From assembly GCA_030427205.1 (NCBI GenBank), contig JAUHXC010000008.1, positions 219,548 to 283,547 on the forward strand: 64,000 nucleotides of DNA, read 5' to 3'. Each line of letters begins with the position of its first letter. Position 1 is the first letter of the stretch. Of the stretch, positions 58,841 through 64,000 are shown in pieces. This stretch comes from a bacterium. Lineage in GTDB: Bacteria > Myxococcota_A > Bradymonadia > UBA7976 > UBA1532. A program made the position numbers and the translations under genes. The notes below the pieces were generated by a model. The model did not search any database and was not told the origin of the DNA. It worked only from the letters and a program-made list of their open reading frames with translations.

Positions 58841-59895
58841 TGGGTCAGCCGACCAGTCAGTCCGGTTCGGATTTGTCTGCGGATTTGTCTGCGGGTGTGT
58901 CTGCGGAGTCCGCTGCCGAGCCCGCTGCGAGCCCGACCGCGTCGGGCGCACCCGGCGAGCCGGCCCGCGGGCGACTGCCCGACAGCGTCGACCGGGCGCT
59001 GTATCCCTTCGAGGGGCGGCTGTTCGACGTCGGCGGCCACCGCATGCACTGCCTCGACGAGGGGCAGGGCCCGCCGGTGCTCATGGTGCACGGCAACCCC
59101 TCGTGGAGCTTCTACTATCGCGACATGGTGCGCGCCCTGCGCAGCACCCATCGCTGCATCGTGCCCGATCACATCGGCTGCGGGCTGAGCGACAAGCCGA
59201 GCGACGATCGCTATGACTATACGCTCGGCCGGCGCATCGACGATCTCGACGCGCTGGTGGCGCAGCTCGATCCGGGCCCGCTGACGCTGATGGTACACGA
59301 CTGGGGCGGCGCCATCGGCCTCGGCTGGGCCGCCCGCCACCCGGAGCTGGTCGAGCGGCTGGTGATCCTCAATACGGCGGCGTTCCACAACCCGCGGGGG
59401 CAGAAGATCCCGCCGTCGCTGTGGCTGGCGCGCAATACGAAGCTGGGGGCGCTGCTGGTGCAGGGGCTCAACGCCTTCTCGGCGGGCGCGACCCGGCTGG
59501 CGGTGAAGAGCCCGCTGCCCGCGGCGGTGCGCCGGGCCTACGTCGCCCCCTACGACTCGTGGGACAATCGGGTCGCGACGCTGCGCTTCGTGCAGGACAT
59601 CCCGCTCTCGCAGGATGATCCGGCGTGGCAATACATCGACGCGGCGGCGGCCGGACTGGATCACTTCGTCGAGACCCCGGCGCTCATCTGCTGGGGCGAG
59701 CAGGACTTCGTCTTCGACGGGCCTTTCCTCGAAGAGTGGCGCCGACGGCTGCCGCAGGCCGAGGTGCACCTCTTCCCCGAGGGCGGGCATTACATCCTCG
59801 AGGACGAGGGGCCCGCCATCCGCGAGCACGTGCGCCGCTTCTTCGACAGCCACCCGGTCGAGGGCGAGCGCCCGCCGGCCGGAGCGCAGTCATGA
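58840..59895 (+). CDS. oleB: OleB, beta-lactone decarboxylase of the alpha/beta-hydrolase fold
   Basis: This 351-residue haloalkane-dehalogenase-like protein has nucleophile Asp154 in MVHDWGGAIG, oxyanion motif HGNPSWSF and His in GGHYILED. In the Ole pathway it decarboxylates the beta-lactone to the cis-olefin. The N-terminal 45 residues are a low-complexity Ser/Ala/Asp extension (partly 12-bp repeats, GGATTTGTCTGC) not typical of the family. The start is the ATG overlapping the oleA stop (TGATG), with GGAGG ten bases upstream; GTGs at 58834 and 58837 are alternatives. Confidence 0.92.
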   Translation: MGQPTSQSGSDLSADLSAGVSAESAAEPAASPTASGAPGEPARGRLPDSVDRALYPFEGRLFDVGGHRMHCLDEGQGPPVLMVHGNPSWSFYYRDMVRALRSTHRCIVPDHIGCGLSDKPSDDRYDYTLGRRIDDLDALVAQLDPGPLTLMVHDWGGAIGLGWAARHPELVERLVILNTAAFHNPRGQKIPPSLWLARNTKLGALLVQGLNAFSAGATRLAVKSPLPAAVRRAYVAPYDSWDNRVATLRFVQDIPLSQDDPAWQYIDAAAAGLDHFVETPALICWGEQDFVFDGPFLEEWRRRLPQAEVHLFPEGGHYILEDEGPAIREHVRRFFDSHPVEGERPPAGAQS

Positions 59896-61697
59896 GCCGC
59901 GGCGCGGCCACGGGCCCATCCGCCCGCCGGGGTCGCCCGCTGCTGCCGGCGGACGCGCCGTGCAACATCGCCCGCTCGCTGGTCGACATGGCCCGTCAGC
60001 AGCCTTATCTGCCGGCGATCTTCCACCCCGAGGGCCGCGATCGCAACGGCGTGCGGGCCTATACCCACTTCACCTATCGCCAGCTCGACGATCGCTCCGA
60101 TGCCATCGCCCGCGGCTTGCAGGCGGTGGGTATCGGGCACGGGGTGCGCACCGCGCTGATGGTGCGCCCGTCGCTGGACTTCTTCGCGCTGTTCTTCGGG
60201 CTGTTCAAGGCCGGCGCGGTGCCGGTGCTCGTCGATCCGGGCATCGGCATCAAGCGGCTGAAGGTCTGCCTCGCCGAGGCGGCCCCCGAGGCGTTCGTGG
60301 GCATCACCCCGGCCCACGTGGCGCGGCTGCTGCTCGGCTGGGCGAAGAAGAGCCTCAAGGCCTGGGTCACCGTCGGGCCGAAGCTCGGCTGGGGCGGGGT
60401 GACGCTCGAGGACGCCATCGCCGAGGGCGAGGCGCGCCGCGAGGGCTGGCAGATGGCCGATACCCGCGCCGGCGAGTTGGCGGCGATCCTGTTCACGAGC
60501 GGCAGCACCGGCGTGCCCAAGGGGGTGATGTATCAGCATCGCCACTTCGTCGCGCAGGTGGAGCTTATCCGCGATGCCTATGGCATCGAGCCGGGCGAGG
60601 TCGACCTGCCGACCTTCCCGCCGTTTGCGCTCTTCGACCCGGCCCTGGGCATGACCACGGTCATCCCCGACATGGATCCGACGCGGCCGGCGGCGGTGAA
60701 CCCGGATCACATCTTCGAGGCGGTGCGCGACTTCGGCGTGACCAATATGTTCGGCTCGCCGGCCCTGCTCGATACCGTCAGCCGGGCGGGTCTCGAGCGC
60801 GGGGTGAAGCTGCCGACGCTCAAGCGGGTGATCTCCGCCGGCGCGCCGGTGCCGCCGAAGGTCATGGCCCGCATGCTCGAGCTCTTGCCCGCCGGGGCGC
60901 AGATCCATACGCCGTACGGGGCTACGGAGTGTCTGCCGGTGGCGACCGTCAGCAGCGATCTGATCCTGGGCGAGGCGCGGGCGAAGACCGCCGAAGGGGC
61001 CGGGGTCTGCGTCGGCCGGCCGCTGGCTCACAACGACGTGCGGGTGATCCGCTGCGACGACGGGCCGATCGCGCGCTGGAGCGCCGACTTGGAGCTGCCC
61101 GCGGGCAGCATCGGCGAGATCACGGTGCGCGGGCCGACGACGACCCAGGCCTACTACGGGCGCGACGCCTCGACGACGCTGGCCAAGATCGCCGATGGCA
61201 TCAGAGATGACTCCGATGGCATCAAAGATGACTTCGATGGCATCAAGAACGACTCCAATGGCATCAGAGATGACTCCGAGCCATGGGTCCGCCATCGCAT
61301 GGGCGACATGGGCTACTTCGACGATGTCGGCCGCCTGTGGTTCTGCGGGCGCAAGAGCCATCGCCTCGAGACGCAGGCGGGGCCGATGTACACCGTGCCG
61401 TGCGAGATGGTCTTCAATCAGCACGCGGCGGTCTATCGCAGCGCGCTGGTCGGCGTGCCCGCCGGCGACGACGTGCGGCCGGTGATCATCGTCGAGCGCG
61501 ATCCCGACGCTGCGGCGATCGCCGAGCCGGCGCTCTTCGCCGAGCTGCGCACCCTCGCCGAGCGCTTCGCCCATACCCGGCCGATCGAGACCTTCCTGCT
61601 GCACGATGGCTTCCCGGTCGACATCCGCCACAACGCCAAGATCGATCGCCCGGGCCTCGCGCAGTGGGCGGCGAAGCGACTGGGGGCCGGCCGATGA
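59892..61697 (+). CDS. oleC: OleC, beta-lactone synthetase (AMP-binding family)
   Basis: This 601-residue ANL-family enzyme has the phosphate loop LFTSGSTGVPKGVMYQH at about residues 200-216, the YGATE motif, and the adenylation-domain GDMGYFDDVGRLWFCGRKSHR near 470-490. OleC converts the beta-hydroxy acid to a beta-lactone using ATP. An unusual 28-residue insert of four Asp-Gly-Ile heptads splits the loop before the GDMGYFDD motif (residues 435-462). It overlaps oleB and oleD by four bases each (ATGA). Confidence 0.94.
   Translation: MSRGAATGPSARRGRPLLPADAPCNIARSLVDMARQQPYLPAIFHPEGRDRNGVRAYTHFTYRQLDDRSDAIARGLQAVGIGHGVRTALMVRPSLDFFALFFGLFKAGAVPVLVDPGIGIKRLKVCLAEAAPEAFVGITPAHVARLLLGWAKKSLKAWVTVGPKLGWGGVTLEDAIAEGEARREGWQMADTRAGELAAILFTSGSTGVPKGVMYQHRHFVAQVELIRDAYGIEPGEVDLPTFPPFALFDPALGMTTVIPDMDPTRPAAVNPDHIFEAVRDFGVTNMFGSPALLDTVSRAGLERGVKLPTLKRVISAGAPVPPKVMARMLELLPAGAQIHTPYGATECLPVATVSSDLILGEARAKTAEGAGVCVGRPLAHNDVRVIRCDDGPIARWSADLELPAGSIGEITVRGPTTTQAYYGRDASTTLAKIADGIRDDSDGIKDDFDGIKNDSNGIRDDSEPWVRHRMGDMGYFDDVGRLWFCGRKSHRLETQAGPMYTVPCEMVFNQHAAVYRSALVGVPAGDDVRPVIIVERDPDAAAIAEPALFAELRTLAERFAHTRPIETFLLHDGFPVDIRHNAKIDRPGLAQWAAKRLGAGR
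61194..61277 (+). repeat. four 21-bp repeats inserted in frame in oleC
   Basis: Units start at 61194, 61215, 61236 and 61257 and read GATGGCATCAGAGATGACTC(C) with one to four changes each, encoding DGIRDDS, DGIKDDF, DGIKNDS, NGIRDDS. The stretch is visibly AT-richer than the gene. It begins with the word GATGGCATCA also seen in the pbpC N-terminus and the DAM linker. Confidence 0.95.
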
Positions 61698-62740
61698 GCG
61701 ACGAGACACCCCAGCGGGCGCTGGTGACCGGCGGCGGCGGCTTTCTCGGCGGCGCCATCGTCGATCGGCTGCTGGCCCGCGGCCTGCGGGTGCGCAGCAT
61801 CGCCCGCGGCGACTATCCGGCCCTCGCAGCCCGCGGCGTCGAGACCGTGCGCGGCGATCTGGCCGATCGGGAGGCGGTGCGCGCGGCGGCGGCCGGCTGT
61901 GATGTGGTCTTCCACGTCGCCGCCAAGCCGGGGGTCTGGGGCAGCTACGAAGACTTTCATCGGCCCAACGTGGTGGGCACCGAGAATGTCATCGACGCGT
62001 GCCGGCTGCATGGCATCCCCAAGCTGATCTACACCAGCACGCCCAGCGTCGTGCACGCGGGCGGCGATCTGGAGGGCGTCGACGAGTCGCTGCCCTACCC
62101 CGATCACTTCGAGACGCACTACCCGGCCACCAAGGCCATCGCCGAGCAGGCGGTGCTGGCCGCCCACGGGCCCGAGCTGGCCACCGTCGCGCTGCGCCCG
62201 CACCTCATCTGGGGGCCGGGCGACAACCACCTCATCCCGCGCATCTTGGCCCGGGCCCGCGCGGGGCGCTTGCGGCTGGTGGGCGAGGCGCCCGGCTCAC
62301 GGGTGGATACGACCTATATCGACGACGCCGCCGACGCCCACCTCCTGGCGTTCGACGCGCTGGGCCCCGACGCGGCGTGCGGCGGCAAGCCGTACTTCAT
62401 CAGCCAGGGCGACCCGCAGCCCATCGCGGTGGTGATCAACGGCATCCTGGCGGCGTACGGGCTGCCGCCCTGCGAGCGCTGGATCTCGGCCCAGGCGGCC
62501 TATCGTGTGGGCGCGGTGCTCGAGGGGCTGTTCCGGTTCTTCCGGGTGAAAGCCGAGCCGCCGATGACCCGCTTCGTGGCGAAGCAGCTGGCGACGGCCC
62601 ACTGGTACGACATCGGCGCGGCGCGGCGCGACTTCGGCTTCACGCCGTCGACGACGATCGCCGAGCGGCTGGCCGATCTGAAGCGCTGGGTGGACGCTCA
62701 GGCGCTGGCGGCCAGCGGCGACTCGCCGACGAGCGGATAG
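61694..62740 (+). CDS. oleD: OleD, NAD(P)H-dependent beta-keto acid reductase (SDR family)
   Basis: This 348-residue extended short-chain dehydrogenase has nucleotide motif GGGGFLGG (13-20) and catalytic Tyr143-x-x-x-Lys147 in HYPATKAIAE, with Ser/Thr in the IYTSTPSVV strand. It reduces the OleA product to the beta-hydroxy acid. It is the last gene of oleABCD (ATGA overlap with oleC). Its 3' end overlaps the convergent folK gene by 43 bp. Confidence 0.94.
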   Translation: MSDETPQRALVTGGGGFLGGAIVDRLLARGLRVRSIARGDYPALAARGVETVRGDLADREAVRAAAAGCDVVFHVAAKPGVWGSYEDFHRPNVVGTENVIDACRLHGIPKLIYTSTPSVVHAGGDLEGVDESLPYPDHFETHYPATKAIAEQAVLAAHGPELATVALRPHLIWGPGDNHLIPRILARARAGRLRLVGEAPGSRVDTTYIDDAADAHLLAFDALGPDAACGGKPYFISQGDPQPIAVVINGILAAYGLPPCERWISAQAAYRVGAVLEGLFRFFRVKAEPPMTRFVAKQLATAHWYDIGAARRDFGFTPSTTIAERLADLKRWVDAQALAASGDSPTSG

Positions 62741-63267
62741 GCGCGGAAAGGCAGCTCGACCGGGTGGCGCGTGCGGTAGGCGGCGGCCTGCTCGGCCAGC
62801 GGGACGCGCGCGCCGGGCAGCCGGCGGTCGGGCCACAGCTCGGCGAGCGGCAGCAGCACGAAGGGGCGCGCGCCGATGCCCGGGTGGGGCACCCGCAGCC
62901 GGGCGTCGTCGATCACAGCCTCGCCGTGCACCAGCAGGTCGAGGTCGATGGAGCGCGGGGCCCACTTCTCGTGCGGGCCGCGGCCCATGTCCAGCTCGAT
63001 GCCCTGCAGGCGGTCGAGCAACGCGTGGGCCGTCAGCCGGGTGTGGCCGACGACGACGGCGTTGAGGAATGGGATCGACCAATCGGCCGGCGCGCCGGGC
63101 AGCAGCATCGCGTCGGAGGCCCAGATGGTCGAGCTGCGCAGCGCGCTCACCACGGCGCCGATCCGCCCGATGGCCTGGTGCAGGTTGCCCGTGCGATCAC
63201 CGAGGTTGGTGCCGAGTCCGATGGCGACGGGCACGCCGGGCGCGGGATCGGTCGGGTCGTGGCTCAC
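62698..63267 (-). CDS. folK: 2-amino-4-hydroxy-6-hydroxymethyldihydropteridine pyrophosphokinase
   Basis: The 189-residue protein has the HPPK pattern: IGLGTNLGDRTGNLHQAIG at the start, PFLNAVV, and the signature KWAPRSIDLDLLVHG, then VPHPGIGARPFVLLPLAE. It makes the pyrophosphorylated pterin for dihydropteroate synthase in folate synthesis. The start is GTG with GGGAG upstream. The last 43 bp overlap oleD on the other strand. Confidence 0.93.
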   Translation of the reverse strand: MSHDPTDPAPGVPVAIGLGTNLGDRTGNLHQAIGRIGAVVSALRSSTIWASDAMLLPGAPADWSIPFLNAVVVGHTRLTAHALLDRLQGIELDMGRGPHEKWAPRSIDLDLLVHGEAVIDDARLRVPHPGIGARPFVLLPLAELWPDRRLPGARVPLAEQAAAYRTRHPVELPFRAYPLVGESPLAASA

Positions 63268-63348
63268 GGGTACTCCCTGGCGGGTCGGCGGAGTAGACCG
63301 GAGCCGCCGCCCGGCGTCAAGGGTGGCTGCCGGCGGCCGGCGGGCGGG

Positions 63349-63645
63349 TCACTCGATGCGCCAGCTCTCGAGCACCTCGCGCTCGGTGCGCAGCGCGGCG
63401 AGCTCGTCGTGCAGCTTGGCGAGGCGGTCGACCGTGCGGCTGTAGTGGCGGCCGGCGGTGACCGCGGTGAGCGTGCCGGCGGCGCTGGCCGGGATCGACA
63501 GGACCCAGCCCAGGTCGGAGCGATCGAGGTGGTGGTGGCCGAGTACGTCGACGCAGTCGCATTCGAACTGCTTGAGGGCGATGGCCCGGTCCAGCTCGGC
63601 GGCGCGGGTCTCGAGCTCGGCGGCGGTGAGGTCGCGATAGGGCAT
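63349..63645 (-). CDS. small hypothetical protein, 98 residues
   Basis: It consists of an N-terminal helix ([30 protein letters not shown]), a short apolar middle ([21 protein letters not shown]) that may be a single membrane segment, and a C-terminal coiled coil ([24 protein letters not shown]). No family is recognised. It lies 80 bp upstream of folK on the same strand and is divergent from the zinc-ribbon fragment. Confidence 0.55.
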   Translation of the reverse strand: MPYRDLTAAELETRAAELDRAIALKQFECDCVDVLGHHHLDRSDLGWVLSIPASAAGTLTAVTAGRHYSRTVDRLAKLHDELAALRTEREVLESWRIE

Positions 63646-63755
63646 GTCTGCATTGGACGGCAGCCGCTCGGCGGACGCAAGCCGCTTGACCGCCGGCGGG
63701 CGGCGGGCGAGACCTGTCTGGCCCGATGCCGAGGCCCGACACCAAGGAGAGCGCC

Positions 63756-63875
63756 ATGCCCCGCCCGTTCACCTACTGCCCCCGCTGCGCCACCGCGCTG
63801 GTCGATCGGCAGCTCGCCGAGGACGATCGCCCGCGCCGGGTCTGCCCGGCGGACGGCTGCCGCTTCGTGCAATAG
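63756..63875 (+). pseudogene. N-terminal zinc ribbon of a Nudix-type gene, cut by a group II intron
   Basis: ATG, preceded by AAGGAG, opens a frame of 39 codons: [20 protein letters not shown] then [15 protein letters not shown] and TAG. The CxxC...CxxxxC ribbon with closing C-x-F-V-Q/Y matches the N-terminal zinc ribbon of Nudix hydrolases, which normally runs straight into the catalytic domain. Here the stop codon falls where intron sequence begins. It could instead be a free-standing zinc-ribbon peptide, but the intron at the exact end of homology favours interruption. Confidence 0.65.
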
Positions 63876-64000
63876 TCGGGTGGCCCCGGCCGGTCACCCG
63901 ACCGGGGCTCCCACAGATCCGGACGTGCGGAACTCCCGCATCCGGCTCCTCGGGTCACGGGTTTGCTGCGCTACGCGTAGATCGAGTGAACAACCCTCGC
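63873..64000 (-). mobile_element. 3' end of a group II intron (domains V and VI), continuing beyond the window
   Basis: On the minus strand 63948-63915 forms a 34-nt domain V: AGC triad near its 5' end (GAGCCGGA), distal stem TGCGG/CCGCA, two-base CG bulge and closing TCCGGATC. One A-G mismatch in the basal stem is atypical. It is followed by a domain-VI-like hairpin (arms 63883-63893 and 63898-63908, TGA-containing loop) and an AC/AT end at 63872-63876. The catalytic protein, if any, would lie to the right of the window; a frame ending in SIYA-stop reaches in from there. Confidence 0.65.

Overview
The window is high-GC DNA (roughly 70% G+C by eye), densely coding and almost free of RNA or mobile genes. 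Its character points to a predatory or soil-type Myxococcota (delta-proteobacterial) genome. Supporting signs are many surface lipoproteins with Asp/Ala/Met linkers followed by Cys-rich, thrombospondin-type-3/MopE-like, WG, SUMF1/FGE-like or ferritin-like modules; a large Ser/Thr kinase-AAA-TPR protein; an FHA-type sigma54 activator; and a complete oleABCD long-chain olefin operon. The species cannot be named from the sequence alone.

Layout. 1-12.95 kb: an operon of a giant beta-rich secreted protein (5' end outside the window), a bacterial alpha-2-macroglobulin and penicillin-binding protein 1C (the known A2M-PbpC pairing). 12.97-14.5 kb: two tandem YopT-like C58 cysteine peptidases on the minus strand, each preceded by the same palindromic element. 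14.6-18 kb: a degenerate PI-PLC-like lipoprotein, flanked by a 224-bp direct repeat that is the 3' end of the neighbouring SUMF1-like lipoprotein gene. 18.1-18.8 kb: a non-coding 42/85-bp minisatellite. 19-22.4 kb: a cytosolic hypothetical, a lipoprotein and a PNPOx-flavin reductase fusion. 22.6-29.5 kb: an FHA-sigma54 activator, a Ser/Thr kinase-AAA-TPR protein and a secreted fascin-repeat protein behind a good -24/-12 promoter, probably one signalling module. 29.6-42.8 kb: an envelope block (WG-repeat lipoprotein, an intact PI-PLC-like lipoprotein, ferritin-like lipoprotein, four-repeat Cys lipoprotein, SRPBCC protein, HExxH metallopeptidase, Cys-rich lipoproteins). 42.9-52.7 kb: MFS transporter, TPR protein, sbcDC, HEAT-like protein. 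52.8-54.2 kb: a broken P-loop ATPase gene and a decayed non-coding stretch. 54.2-57.6 kb: lipoprotein, then a minus-strand operon of class II glutamine amidotransferase, M48 peptidase and a small membrane protein. 57.8-63.3 kb: oleABCD and convergent folK. 63.7-64 kb: an N-terminal Nudix zinc-ribbon fragment cut off by the 3' end of a group II intron that runs off the window.

How it fits together. Most products act at or outside the envelope: peptidoglycan synthesis with protease trapping, lipid cleavage, metal or oxygen handling, olefinic membrane lipids, and proteases. Three themes stand out. First, local duplication followed by decay: paired peptidases, paired PI-PLC-like proteins, a 399-bp tandem duplication in the fascin gene, and at least three gene fragments. 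Second, short low-complexity repeats built on ATGGCATCA that sit in frame in unrelated genes. Third, a kinase/FHA-activator/sigma54-promoter arrangement that looks self-contained. No tRNA, rRNA or CRISPR array was seen.
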